Shown: one piece after another, positions 24,582 through 32,640 of the stretch
How the letters are laid out: the number at the start of each line of letters is the position of its first letter
How positions within the stretch are numbered: position 1 is the stretch's first letter
DNA from: CAZEVY01 sp964515555
GTDB lineage: Bacteria; Acidobacteriota; Terriglobia; Bryobacterales; Bryobacteraceae
Assembly: GCA_964515555.1 (NCBI GenBank)
Contig: CAZEVY010000057.1
Span: 1 to 32,640, forward strand
Length of the DNA: 32,640 bases
Reading direction: 5' to 3'
Notes under the pieces: model-generated
The model's input: only the letters and a program-made list of their open reading frames with translations
What the model was told of the DNA's origin: nothing
The model's database searches: none
Translations under genes and position numbers: made by a program

Positions 24582-25506
24582 TCGACGCAGCCGGCGGATT
24601 CGCGGATGCGGGCGGCTGGTCCCCCTGGGGGCCCAGTGGCTTCCGGCGCACCTTCGCCTCCATCATGATCTTGGCCAACTGGGGCGGCCGGTACACGATG
24701 CCCGGCCACAGGAAGACCTCGTTGGTGCAATGGCATTGCTTGGCGGCGATGGAGCGACGGAATCTTTGCGCCTCTTGCGAATGCCGGATATCCATGAACG
24801 ATCTTTCGCGCCGGTTTCCGATCGACGCGTGGTCATTGCGAACGCTGACGGCCCTGTCGGAGTAGACGACGCCGGTCAGGTTATCGGCCAGCCAGGGAAC
24901 CACCTGCCTGCGCTCGGTCGCGGTGCGCTTCTTGGCGGTTTGCAGCATCGGCTCGACGACCGCACCGTAACGGCCGCTCTCGCGCGGCCTCCAAAGGCGT
25001 TTCGTAGGATCGTAGAGATCCTTGTACTGTTTCAGGGCGAAGCCCTGGAGCGATGCGCTCTTGCGGTCGCCGCGAATGGTGGGGGTATTGCGGTGGTCCA
25101 TCGCCGGGCGGCGCCCGTAGAGGTATCCCGTGGGACGGCGGATCTCGTCGATATTCTCACTGGTTTTGTCGGCAACCGAGCCGTTGGTGGGGACGTAGAT
25201 CTGCCGGACGCCGTTGTTCCGGATGAACATCCGGCAGACCTCACCGAACTCCTCGCGAAGGAAGGGCTCGCCGCCCGAGAGATTGAGATTCTCCCCCCGG
25301 CCCAGTCGTCCGGACAGGCGCGCCAGCCTATCGAAGATAAGATCGTCCGGGCGGTTCGGGTTCCGCCAATAGAAACAGTGTTCACAGGCCTGGTTGCAGA
25401 TGGAATTAGTGAACAGACTCAGAAACGGGGGACTGGCGGGGATGCCGGGAGCGTAGTTTCTCCAGGTCAGCCGGGCGTGATGAACAATTCTCGCCCAGGG
25501 AGTCAT
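24568..25506 (-). CDS. Radical SAM/SPASM-type protein, internally shortened and probably degenerate
   Basis: The 312-residue product starts as a normal radical SAM protein: C37-x3-C41-x2-C44 in NSICNQACEHCFYW, LNLSGGEPFLREEF, and RQIYVPTNGS. Directly after residue 110 it jumps to SENIDEIRR, which in relatives I remember lies some 70-80 residues further on, past the strand that usually reads LSLDG. In the C-terminal SPASM region, PWLAD (W205) and SVRND (R223) stand where auxiliary-cluster cysteines are expected; only CHC (C258, C260) remains. The frame is open throughout, so the loss was in frame. It may be a decaying gene or a protein with a new role. It precedes and overlaps the ubiA-like gene. 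The Shine-Dalgarno is weak. Confidence 0.7.
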   Translation of the reverse strand: MTPWARIVHHARLTWRNYAPGIPASPPFLSLFTNSICNQACEHCFYWRNPNRPDDLIFDRLARLSGRLGRGENLNLSGGEPFLREEFGEVCRMFIRNNGVRQIYVPTNGSVADKTSENIDEIRRPTGYLYGRRPAMDHRNTPTIRGDRKSASLQGFALKQYKDLYDPTKRLWRPRESGRYGAVVEPMLQTAKKRTATERRQVVPWLADNLTGVVYSDRAVSVRNDHASIGNRRERSFMDIRHSQEAQRFRRSIAAKQCHCTNEVFLWPGIVYRPPQLAKIMMEAKVRRKPLGPQGDQPPASANPPAASNVLH

Positions 25507-25641
25507 CTTCCATCGAGGTTAGCATAGCCGCGTGGGAATCCCGGAAGTGCGCGGATTGTTGGTTGCAGCGCACTACTCCGCAGAGCAGACGGTACTCCGC
25601 TGATTCCGCACTGCCCGCAGACCATCTCCCAAGTTCGAGGG

Positions 25642-25647
25642 TATAAT
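25642..25647 (+). promoter_or_regulatory. -10 box of a probable near-leaderless promoter for the efflux operon
   Basis: TATAAT matches the -10 consensus perfectly and ends ten bases before the GTG start at 25658, so the mRNA would begin only a few bases ahead of, or at, the start codon. No good -35 is seen 17 bases upstream, which would fit an activator-dependent promoter. Two direct copies of TACTCCGC (25574-25581 and 25593-25600) lie upstream and could bind a regulator. Confidence 0.4.
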
Positions 25648-25657
25648 CGAGATACTG

Positions 25658-26023
25658 GTGCGGATCTACCTGCATCTCGGCGTGATAGCGGGCCTGCTGT
25701 TTTCCTTGGCCCGAGCGCCATTCCAGCATGTCCATCCGAGCGATCCGCATCACGAACACGCTGAAGGCCTCGCGCACACCCACTGGAGCCGGCACGCCGA
25801 AGAGGGGCGTCGCTTGGCCGCCGAGGACCACGATTCCGACGCACGTCTAGTCGATTGGCTGGCAGGAGACGGCAAGGCCGGCGCCCGGTTCGTAGTCGCG
25901 CTACCCGAGGCCATCGTTCAAGCGGTTCTTGCGATCCAAGTTGCGCGGGTTCCCGAATTGACCCCGCACAATCACGACCCTCCCGGCCATCAGCCTTTCA
26001 GCCCTCGCGGTCCACCTGCCTAA
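25658..26023 (+). CDS. Small exported His-rich protein heading the metal-efflux operon
   Basis: I recognise no named domain in this 121-residue protein. Residues 1-20 form a signal peptide or membrane anchor (YLHLGVIAGLLFSLARA). Residues 24-46 hold eight histidines (24, 26, 31, 32, 34, 40, 42, 46) in QHVHPSDPHHEHAEGLAH, a likely metal-binding segment on the periplasmic side. The C-terminus is Pro-rich with another His cluster (PHNHDPPGH). It lies 67 bases ahead of the CzcC-like gene in the same direction, so a periplasmic metal-binding or sensing role is plausible. The start is GTG without a Shine-Dalgarno and sits just after a TATAAT box. I remember similar small proteins at the head of acidobacterial RND operons, but cannot confirm this here. 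Confidence 0.65.
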   Translation: MRIYLHLGVIAGLLFSLARAPFQHVHPSDPHHEHAEGLAHTHWSRHAEEGRRLAAEDHDSDARLVDWLAGDGKAGARFVVALPEAIVQAVLAIQVARVPELTPHNHDPPGHQPFSPRGPPA

Positions 26024-26090
26024 CCCACCCGTCAGGCGCACTCTCCGTGCGCGTATTCTCTTTCAAAACTAATTGAGTTGAGGTGGCGCA

Positions 26091-27311
26091 ATGTCTTTGG
26101 TCAATCGCGCCGCCACTCCCGTGCTATTGATCACCGCGATTGCGGGTCATTGTCCGGCGCAGGAGTGGACGGAGGCTGTCGTCGTTGAGAAGTTCCTCGA
26201 TCAGAGTCCGCTGGCTCGCGAGACACGAGCTCGCATCGCCATCGCCCGGGCGGAGACACTGGGCAGGTCGCTCTACGCCAACCCGAGCGTCAACTTTAGC
26301 CACGAGGGCGCTGGACGCACGGAGTTCTTTCAGGCCGAGCAGATTCTTCCGATATCGGGGCGGCTGAAACTGTTGCGCGAGGCCGGCGCCGCCCAGGTTC
26401 GCGTCGCCGAAGCCGAGGGAGCGTCTTCGCTGTGGCACGCCCGGAGCGTATTGCGCCAGGCGTTCTACCGCGTTCTGGCCGCACAGGAAAGCGAGTCGGT
26501 GCAGGTGGCGGGTCTGAAGGAGATCGACGACGTCATCCGAGTGCTGGCCGGCCGCGAGCGTGAAGGGGAAGGCTCGAAGTTCGATCGCCTGCGAGCCGAG
26601 CGGGAGCGCGCCGAAGTGCGGGCTGAGTTGGCGCTTGTGCGGGCTGCGGCTGAGCTGGAACGCACTCAGATGCTCGCCTTCCTTCCTGCGGGTATGGACA
26701 TCCGGAGAGTTTCGGGTCAGATCGAAACTCCGCTGTTGGCGTTGAACGCAACCGAACTATCCCGGCGTGCTCTCGGGGTTCGCGAGGACTACCGCGCCGA
26801 GCAGCGCAAGCTCGAACAGTACCGGCTGGAACACCGAGCGGCGGAACGCTTGCGCTATCCCGAGCCGGTACTAAGCGCAGGTCTAAAACGTGCCGAGGCC
26901 GGGCAAGGCGGCATGGCGCATGGTCCCGTGATCGGAATCACGTTGCCGCTACCGCTCTTCAACAAGGGTCAAGCGGAGGTAGCCCGATATTCGGCCGAAC
27001 AGGAGCGGGCATCGGCGCGTGTGGAGTCGCTTCTTCGACAGATCCATGCGGCGGTGGGGAGCGCTGTTCAGGCGCTTAACATCCGCCAACAGGCGCGTGA
27101 CGAGTATCGCAGCCAGTTGGCCGAGACCGGACCGGAACTGGTGCGGATCGCGACAATCGCATACCAGGAAGGCGAGATCGGAATCCTCCAATTGCTGGAT
27201 GCGTACCGGGTTCAGCGCCGGGCGCAACTCCGAATGCTCGAAATCCAGGCCGCGGTGAAGGAAGCGCAGGTCGAGTTGGAACGGGTAGTCGGAGAGGAGC
27301 TTGGAAAATGA
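26091..27311 (+). CDS. TolC/CzcC-family outer-membrane efflux protein
   Basis: This is the outer-membrane channel of the tripartite efflux system encoded with the next two genes. The 406-residue protein has a signal peptide of about 23 residues. It then shows the two helical-repeat halves of the family: LARETRARIAIARAETLGRS and NPSVNFSHEG early, and GPVIGITLPLPLFNKGQAEVA with EGEIGILQLLDAYR in the second half. The PLPLFNKGQ block is strongly CzcC-like. GAGG lies eight bases ahead of the ATG. Its stop overlaps the start of the adaptor gene by four bases (ATGA). The Cys at position 21 is not in a good lipobox, so lipidation is not predicted. Confidence 0.92.
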   Translation: MSLVNRAATPVLLITAIAGHCPAQEWTEAVVVEKFLDQSPLARETRARIAIARAETLGRSLYANPSVNFSHEGAGRTEFFQAEQILPISGRLKLLREAGAAQVRVAEAEGASSLWHARSVLRQAFYRVLAAQESESVQVAGLKEIDDVIRVLAGREREGEGSKFDRLRAERERAEVRAELALVRAAAELERTQMLAFLPAGMDIRRVSGQIETPLLALNATELSRRALGVREDYRAEQRKLEQYRLEHRAAERLRYPEPVLSAGLKRAEAGQGGMAHGPVIGITLPLPLFNKGQAEVARYSAEQERASARVESLLRQIHAAVGSAVQALNIRQQARDEYRSQLAETGPELVRIATIAYQEGEIGILQLLDAYRVQRRAQLRMLEIQAAVKEAQVELERVVGEELGK

Positions 27312-28840
27312 AGCGGGTACTTTGCCTGTCACTCATCCTCGTTGCCGCCGGATGCCGCAACCCCTCGCTGGAATCCGCCAAGACTCCCAATCCCGAACCT
27401 CATCCCGAGAGTTTCACGAACTGGACCACCAAGACCGAGCTCTTCGTGGAGTATCCGCCACTGGTCGCCGGCCACATCAGCCGGTTCGCCGTTCACCTCA
27501 CGCGACTCGATAATTTCAAGCCGATCGCCAAGGGCAGAGTGGAAGTTCGGCTCACCGGGGTGGGGGGCAAAGCGGACGCCTTCGCGGCGGAAGCGGCGTC
27601 CCGCCCGGGAATCTTCGGTGTCGATGTGAAGGCGCCCGCCGCGGGTGACTATCGGATATCGGTGCACTTCACCGGAGAAGGCATCAGCGATGTTCATGAC
27701 CTTGGCGCGATCGCGTCGTCGGTCACCAAGGCGGCGGCGATCCATGAGCACGGGGGCCCAACCGTGGAGACAATCGCGTTTCTCAAGGAGCAGCAGTGGA
27801 CCCTCGACTTCGCCACGGCGATCGTGGAGGACCGCGAACTTAAGTCCAGCCTCAGGGTCCCGGCCGAGATAATTCCGCGCTCCGGAGGCGAGGCCGAAGT
27901 CACGGCGCCCTTCGACGGCCGGGTGGTCACATCGAATCCACCGGTGATCGGCGCAAGCGTCAAGCAAGGACAGGTTCTCGCCGGTATCCTGCCGCCGGTG
28001 AGTTCTCCCGGCGATCCCACGGCGCTGGAGTTGGCCAGGAACGAGGCAAGACTTTCATCAGAGCTGGCGCGCAGGGATCGCGAACGGGCCGAGAGACTGG
28101 TGAATTCCGGAGCCGCGCCGGCCAGGCGGCTCGACGAAGCGCGAACCGTCGAAGCTACCGCCGAGGCGAGGTTGAGAGCGGCGGAAGCACGCCTTGCCCA
28201 ATACGAGACCTCGAGATCGGCAGAGACGAATCCCCAGGAAGGCGCTCGGGTATTCGCGATGCGCGCGCCGATCTCCGGCATCATCGTCGAAGCTCACGCC
28301 GCGCCGGGAGCGAATGTCAAAGCGGGCGAGACCCTCTTCAAGATTGTCGACCTTGACACCGTTTACGTCTCGGCGGTTGTACCGGAGTCGAACCTGCCCC
28401 AAGTAAGGCACCTCTCCGGCGCGGAACTCGATATGCCCGGCACCCAACAGCCACGACGACTGGGGCGCTTGATCTCCGTGGGCCGCGTCGTGGATCCTCC
28501 GTCGCGCACTTTTCCCGTGATCTACGAGATCGAGAATGCCGACCGTCGCCTCGCGATCAATCAAGCGGTTCACGTCCGCCTGCTCACGATAGGCACAGGG
28601 GTCGCGCCGGCGGTTCCGGAATCGTCGCTCATTGACGATGGCGGGCGTCCCGTGGTCTTCATCCATGCCGCGGGCGAGACCTTCCTGCGAAGGCTCGTTC
28701 AGCTCGGCATCCGGGAAGGTGGTTACGTGCAGGTGGTCGAAGGCGTTTTTCCCGGTGAGCGCGTTGTCACGCGCGGAGCGCACCTGATCCGCCTGGCCGC
28801 GATGTCGAGCCAGGTGCCGTCTCACGGGCACGTGCACTAG
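27308..28840 (+). CDS. CzcB/CusB-like periplasmic adaptor (membrane fusion) lipoprotein
   Basis: This adaptor joins the RND pump to the outer-membrane channel. The 510-residue product has a lipoprotein signal with lipobox AAGC (Cys16). Residues of about 35-145 form an extra N-terminal beta-rich domain (FVEYPPLVAGHISRFAVHL), as in some heavy-metal adaptors. The lipoyl-like halves are EVTAPFDGRVV and FAMRAPISGIIVEAHA, separated by a coiled coil of Arg/Ala/Glu-rich heptads (about 240-300). The barrel and membrane-proximal parts follow. His residues occur in AIHEHGG and at the C-terminal HGHVH. It overlaps the CzcC-like gene by four bases and is followed after ten bases by the pump gene. Metal specificity cannot be read from the sequence. 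Confidence 0.92.
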   Translation: MKRVLCLSLILVAAGCRNPSLESAKTPNPEPHPESFTNWTTKTELFVEYPPLVAGHISRFAVHLTRLDNFKPIAKGRVEVRLTGVGGKADAFAAEAASRPGIFGVDVKAPAAGDYRISVHFTGEGISDVHDLGAIASSVTKAAAIHEHGGPTVETIAFLKEQQWTLDFATAIVEDRELKSSLRVPAEIIPRSGGEAEVTAPFDGRVVTSNPPVIGASVKQGQVLAGILPPVSSPGDPTALELARNEARLSSELARRDRERAERLVNSGAAPARRLDEARTVEATAEARLRAAEARLAQYETSRSAETNPQEGARVFAMRAPISGIIVEAHAAPGANVKAGETLFKIVDLDTVYVSAVVPESNLPQVRHLSGAELDMPGTQQPRRLGRLISVGRVVDPPSRTFPVIYEIENADRRLAINQAVHVRLLTIGTGVAPAVPESSLIDDGGRPVVFIHAAGETFLRRLVQLGIREGGYVQVVEGVFPGERVVTRGAHLIRLAAMSSQVPSHGHVH

Positions 28841-28850
28841 GGGGACCGGA

Positions 28851-31800
28851 ATGCCGGATGCCTTGATTCGCTGGTCCCTGCATCACCGCGCGGTCGTGCT
28901 GTTTCTCACGGTCGCGCTGCTGATCTGGGGCGGATACTCGATCCGCGAGATCCCCCTCGACGTGCTCCCCGATCTGACGGCGCCTACGGTAACGATTCTG
29001 GCCGAGGCGCGCGGCATGGTCCCGACGGAGATGGAATCGCTGGTGACGCTTCCTCTCGAATCCGCGATCAACGGGGCGCCGGGAGTGCGCCGCGTCCGAT
29101 CCGCGACCGCGGTGGGCGTCGCCGTGGTCTGGGTCGAATTCGATTGGGGGCAGGATATTCATCGGGCTCGACAGACGGTGAACGAGAAGCTATCGCTGGT
29201 TTCCGCGACGCTTCCTCCCAACGTGGATCCGCCGTTCCTGGCGCCGATCTCTTCGATCATGGGCGAGATTCTGTTCATCACGCTCGAGTCGAACCGGCAT
29301 TCGGCGATGGAGATCCGCACAGTGGCCGATACCGTCCTTCGCCGGCGCATTCTCGCCGTTCCCGGAGTGGCGCAGGCGGTTCCGACCGGCGGCGAGCAGA
29401 AGCAGTATCAGGTACTCATCTCGCCCGACCGGCTCCGCGGGTACTCGGTGTCGCTCGACGACGTGGAGAACGCTTTGCGGCGCGGCAGCCAGAACTCATC
29501 GGCCGGCTTCCGGGTCGCGGGCGGACAGGAGTACCTGATCCAAGGTGTCGGTCGCGCGAGTACGCTAGAGGGCATCGGACAGATCGCCGTTACGTCGCGG
29601 GAAGGCCGGCCGATCTTCGTGCGCGACGTGGCGGACGTGAGGATCGGCCCGGCGCTCAAGCGCGGCGAAGGCTCGCACAATGCCGAACCGGCCGTGGTGT
29701 TGGGAATCCAGAAGCAACCCGGCGCCAACACGTTGGAGTTGACCCGCAGGTTGGACGCGTCGCTCGACGAGATTCAGAAAAGCCTCCCGCCCGGCATGGT
29801 GATCGATAAGCATGTATTCCGGCAGGCCGATTTCATTTCGCGATCGCTGGAGAACTTGACGGCGGCGCTGCGGGACGGCGCGATTCTGGTCGTGATTGTC
29901 GTGGTTGCATTCCTGATGAACTTCCGGGCGGCGATCATCACGCTGCTGGCGATTCCGCTTTCGCTGATGACAGCGGTGATCACCATGAACTGGTTCGGCT
30001 TCACGATCAACAGCATGAGCCTGGGCGGGCTGGCGATCGCGATCGGCGAGTTAGTGGACGACGCCATCATCGACGTCGAGAATGTGATGCGCCGCCTGCG
30101 GGAGAACGCCCTCAAGCCCGAGGACGAGCGCCTACCGTCGCTCGAAGTGATCTACCGAGCGAGCACCGAGATTCGCGGATCGGTCGTCTTCGCGACCATT
30201 ATCGTCGTGCTGGTCTTCCTTCCATTGTTTGCGTTGAGCAGCGTTGAGGGCCGGTTGCTCGCGCCGCTCGGATTCGCGTACATCGTCAGCCTTACCGCTT
30301 CGCTCGTCGTGGCGCTGACGGTGACGCCCGCGCTTTGCTCGTATCTGTTGCCGAACGCGCGCTCCGTGCTGCGCGGGCATGAACCGTGGCTGGTCCGGCA
30401 GCTCAAGCGCATGTTCCAGCCCTCGCTCCGCTGGTCGTTGAATCACCCGCGAATCGTCGTGTTCCTGTCGGTGCTGCTGCTGATTGCCGCCGGAATCGCG
30501 CTCTCCCGGACGGGGCGTGCGTTCTTGCCGGAGTTCAACGAAGGCACTCTCACCGTCAGCGCGGTGACGCTGCCGGGGACCAGCCTGGCCGACTCCGACA
30601 GTCTCGGGCGCGGGCTGGAGCGCATCCTGCTTGGTGTACCGGAGGTGGTCTCGACGGCGCGGCGAACCGGTCGCGCGGAACTCGACGAGCATGTACAGGG
30701 CGTCGAGTCCGCCGAGGTCGATGTGACGCTTCGAATGAAGGAGCGGCCTAAGGATCAGGTACTCGCCGAGATTCGCGAGCGGGTCACCTTGCTCCCCGGC
30801 ATGAACGTGACCATCGGCCAGCCGATCTCGCACCGTATCGACCACATGCTCTCCGGGACGCGCGCCAACATCGCGGTGAAGATCTTCGGCGACGATCTCA
30901 CGATGCTGCGTTCGCTCGCGCGCCAGGTCGAAGCGGCGATGAGGGGTATCGCCGGTGTTGTCGATCTCTCCATGGAACAGCAAACCGATATCCCAACAGT
31001 CCGCGTGCGGGTGCGGCCCGAAGATGCGGCTCGTTACGGTTTACAGCCCGGCCAGGTAACCACGATGATTCAAACCGCCTTTGTCGGAACGGAAGTGAAC
31101 CGTGTATTGGAGGGGCAGATCAGTTTTCCGATGGTCGTCCGGTACCCCGAAATGAAGCTGGACGATCTGACGGCGATCGGCCGGACCTTGATCGACTCTC
31201 CATCGGGGGTGAAGGTGCCGCTGAACGCCGTCGCCGAGATTATTGAGGACCGCGGTCCTAACTTCATCAGCCGGGAAGGTGTCCAGCGAAAGATCGTCGT
31301 GCAATGCAACGTCGCCGGCCGCGACTTGCTGGGTGTCGTGAACGAGATTCGCGCCGCGGCGACGGAGAAGGTGACGCTGCCGCAAGGGTACCGGGTCGAA
31401 TACGGGGGGCAGTTCGAGAGTGAAGCCGAAGCGTCGCGGCGGCTGTTGATCCTGGGTGTCGGCGTGGTCGCAGGGATTCTGCTGATCCTGGCGACGGCGT
31501 TTCACTCCACGCGCGATGCGCTGATCATCATGCTCAACCTGCCGTTGGCGCTGGTCGGTGGCGTCGCCGGCGTGTACCTGGCGGGGGGAGTGCTTTCGGT
31601 GGCGTCACTGATCGGCTTCATCACGCTGTTCGGAATCGCCACGCGCAACGGCATCATGCTGATCTCGCACATCCGCCACCTGCGGGAAGCCGAGGGAGTC
31701 GCCGATTTGAGGGACGCCGTGATGCGCGGAGCGCTGGAACGCCTCGCACCGATCCTGATGACGGCGCTTGCCGCCGGGCTCGCACTGATTCCGATCGCGG

Positions 31801-31943
31801 CGGGAATGGGCAAACCCGGCAGCGAGATCCAGGCGCCCATGGCCATGGTGATTCTGTTTGGATTGTTCACATCCACTACATTGAATATGGTGGTGGTCCC
31901 GGCCGTGTACCTTGCGGCTGGGCGAGAGAGGGCGAACACATGA
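28851..31943 (+). CDS. czcA: Heavy-metal-efflux RND transporter (CzcA/CusA family)
   Basis: This is the proton-driven inner-membrane pump of the efflux system. The 1030-residue protein has the RND layout: TM1 (AVVLFLTVALLIWGGYS), a first periplasmic loop, TM2-6, a second loop, and TM7-12. The TM4 proton-relay region reads GELVDDAIIDVEN, with D403 and E410 matching two of the three essential acids of CzcA. The first acid (CzcA D402) is replaced by Ala397, as in the monovalent-metal CusA type. PLDVLPDLTAPTVTI and GIATRNGIMLISHIRHL are family blocks. It follows the adaptor by ten bases, and a small exported protein is encoded just after it. Copper/silver, zinc or cobalt are all possible substrates. 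Confidence 0.92.
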   Translation: MPDALIRWSLHHRAVVLFLTVALLIWGGYSIREIPLDVLPDLTAPTVTILAEARGMVPTEMESLVTLPLESAINGAPGVRRVRSATAVGVAVVWVEFDWGQDIHRARQTVNEKLSLVSATLPPNVDPPFLAPISSIMGEILFITLESNRHSAMEIRTVADTVLRRRILAVPGVAQAVPTGGEQKQYQVLISPDRLRGYSVSLDDVENALRRGSQNSSAGFRVAGGQEYLIQGVGRASTLEGIGQIAVTSREGRPIFVRDVADVRIGPALKRGEGSHNAEPAVVLGIQKQPGANTLELTRRLDASLDEIQKSLPPGMVIDKHVFRQADFISRSLENLTAALRDGAILVVIVVVAFLMNFRAAIITLLAIPLSLMTAVITMNWFGFTINSMSLGGLAIAIGELVDDAIIDVENVMRRLRENALKPEDERLPSLEVIYRASTEIRGSVVFATIIVVLVFLPLFALSSVEGRLLAPLGFAYIVSLTASLVVALTVTPALCSYLLPNARSVLRGHEPWLVRQLKRMFQPSLRWSLNHPRIVVFLSVLLLIAAGIALSRTGRAFLPEFNEGTLTVSAVTLPGTSLADSDSLGRGLERILLGVPEVVSTARRTGRAELDEHVQGVESAEVDVTLRMKERPKDQVLAEIRERVTLLPGMNVTIGQPISHRIDHMLSGTRANIAVKIFGDDLTMLRSLARQVEAAMRGIAGVVDLSMEQQTDIPTVRVRVRPEDAARYGLQPGQVTTMIQTAFVGTEVNRVLEGQISFPMVVRYPEMKLDDLTAIGRTLIDSPSGVKVPLNAVAEIIEDRGPNFISREGVQRKIVVQCNVAGRDLLGVVNEIRAAATEKVTLPQGYRVEYGGQFESEAEASRRLLILGVGVVAGILLILATAFHSTRDALIIMLNLPLALVGGVAGVYLAGGVLSVASLIGFITLFGIATRNGIMLISHIRHLREAEGVADLRDAVMRGALERLAPILMTALAAGLALIPIAAGMGKPGSEIQAPMAMVILFGLFTSTTLNMVVVPAVYLAAGRERANT

Positions 31944-31957
31944 AAGAGGAGAGTTCA

Positions 31958-32320
31958 ATGAATCGGACGATTCCTGTTGTCACGCTGGCATTGCTGGCGT
32001 CTTCCACGATGCTCTGGGGCCACGACGAGAGGCTGCACGGGGCGAACGCGCTAACCGGGGAAGTGGTGGCCGCCAATGCGGACGGAATGTCGCTGAAGAC
32101 TAGGACCGATACGGTGAAGGTGAAGTTTTCGAGCAAGACGAAGTTCGAGTACGACAAGAAGGCCGTGGACAAGAGCCACGTCAAGGTGGGAGACAGAGCC
32201 GGTATCGTCGGCAATAAGCTGCCCAGCGGCGAGTGGATGGCCAACGAAGTGTTACTGGGGTTGCCGGCGCCAGCACCCAAGGGCGGCAGCGTTAAGAAAG
32301 CGCCGGATCACAAACACTGA
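31958..32320 (+). CDS. Small exported beta-rich protein (DUF5666-like) at the end of the efflux operon
   Basis: This is a 120-residue protein with a signal peptide (MNRTIPVVTLALLASSTMLW) followed by one small domain. The pattern ALTGEVVAANADGMSLKTRT, VKVKFSSKTKFEYD and HVKVGDRAGIVG resembles the OB-like DUF5666 fold by eye. The C-terminus is Lys/His-rich (KKAPDHKH), and HDERLH follows the signal cleavage region, so metal contact is possible. I chose ATG 31958 because GAGGAG lies seven bases ahead; an ATG at 31940 overlapping the pump stop would add six residues. It is probably co-transcribed with the RND genes and acts in the periplasm. Confidence 0.75.
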   Translation: MNRTIPVVTLALLASSTMLWGHDERLHGANALTGEVVAANADGMSLKTRTDTVKVKFSSKTKFEYDKKAVDKSHVKVGDRAGIVGNKLPSGEWMANEVLLGLPAPAPKGGSVKKAPDHKH

Positions 32321-32537
32321 GAGCCTGTTTGCGATGGCGCCAGCGAATCGATCCGCTACTCGCGCGTGAGAGCGCGGGACGAATCTCCGTCTGCGTCGAA
32401 TCCATCATTCCCCTCGCCCGGAATCATGACGGAGGAGGCGCATTAATCATCGCGCGCCGTGGTCCACCAAGCGGCAGTAGTCCGGTGCCTCCTCGCGTAT
32501 CAGGTGGGTTGTGGCGATGATAATTCCTCGCCGTCTC

Positions 32538-32626
32538 TGGTGCCCGGGGTGGGACTTGAACCCACACTCACCTTTCGGTGAACAGGATTTTAAGTCCTGT
32601 GCGTCTGCCGGTTTCGCCACCCGGGC
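32538..32626 (-). tRNA. trnL: tRNA-Leu (anticodon UAA)
   Basis: This is a complete type II tRNA of 89 bases including an encoded CCA. The acceptor GCCCGGG pairs with CCCGGGC and is followed by A and CCA. The anticodon stem CAGGA/TCCTG holds loop CTTAAAA with anticodon TAA (32592 down to 32590). A long variable arm (TTCACCGAAAGGTGAG) and a T arm with loop TTCAAGT are present. It is convergent with the efflux operon, 217 bases after its last gene, a stretch in which I see no gene. Confidence 0.97.
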
Positions 32627-32640
32627 CTTTCTTCAGTGTA

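Noticed and set aside
25550..25570. Second sigma-54 promoter ahead of the efflux operon
   Set aside because: A GG-N10-GC spacing exists (CGGATTGTTGGTTGCA), but the -24 half matches the consensus poorly.
32321..32537. Terminator or gene between the efflux operon and tRNA-Leu
   Set aside because: Only short inverted repeats such as GAGGAGGC/GCCTCCTC are present, without a T-run, and the reading frames are short.

Overview
The window is GC-rich DNA (roughly two thirds G+C by eye) from a Gram-negative bacterium: it carries outer-membrane lipoproteins, a TolC/CzcC-type outer-membrane factor and an OmpA-type protein. The glycine-cleavage genes with a split P-protein, the radical SAM family next to a UbiA prenyltransferase, and the small His-rich protein heading an RND operon resemble what I remember of Acidobacteriota (Bryobacterales/Solibacter-like). 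That placement is an inference; nothing here proves it. One 100-base run of N (5392-5491) marks an assembly gap.

Layout. (1) 1-3392, minus strand: glycine cleavage operon gcvT-gcvH-gcvPA-gcvPB, the last gene cut by the window edge. (2) 3393-3829: a 437-base intergenic region with a near-consensus sigma-54 promoter and a perfect 13-bp hairpin, leading to an OmpA-family lipoprotein (3830-4633). (3) 4724-5785: a Tat-exported amidohydrolase interrupted by the gap. (4) 5900-7732: a ferredoxin-type sulfite/nitrite reductase, convergent with a lone CpaF-type secretion ATPase (7740-9080). (5) 9110-9991: a strongly shortened sulfatase-like protein without the usual catalytic residues. (6) 10013-21346: a tightly packed plus-strand run of MFS exporter, queC, queE, addB, addA and a three-domain glycosyltransferase/deacetylase, most junctions overlapping by 1-4 bases, followed by tRNA-Lys(UUU). 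(7) 21728-25506: a GT-C membrane glycosyltransferase facing a minus-strand pair of a degenerate radical SAM gene and a decaprenyl-phosphate phosphoribosyltransferase-like UbiA protein. (8) 25658-32320: a metal-efflux operon of His-rich exported protein, CzcC-like, CzcB-like and CzcA-like RND components, and a small exported protein. (9) tRNA-Leu(UAA) on the minus strand at the right edge.

How the genes work together. The gcv genes make the P, H and T proteins for glycine breakdown to one-carbon units. QueC and QueE belong to preQ0 synthesis, and AddAB is the end-resection helicase-nuclease. The GT-C and UbiA proteins could form a polyprenyl-phosphate-pentose donor and acceptor system for the cell surface. 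The RND tripartite set with its two accessory proteins likely exports a transition metal. The most unusual items are the three-domain GT2/unknown/deacetylase fusion in the addAB operon, two enzymes that keep open frames but have lost active-site blocks (sulfatase-like and radical SAM), the sigma-54 promoter with a long structured leader, and the nearly leaderless His-rich first gene of the efflux operon.
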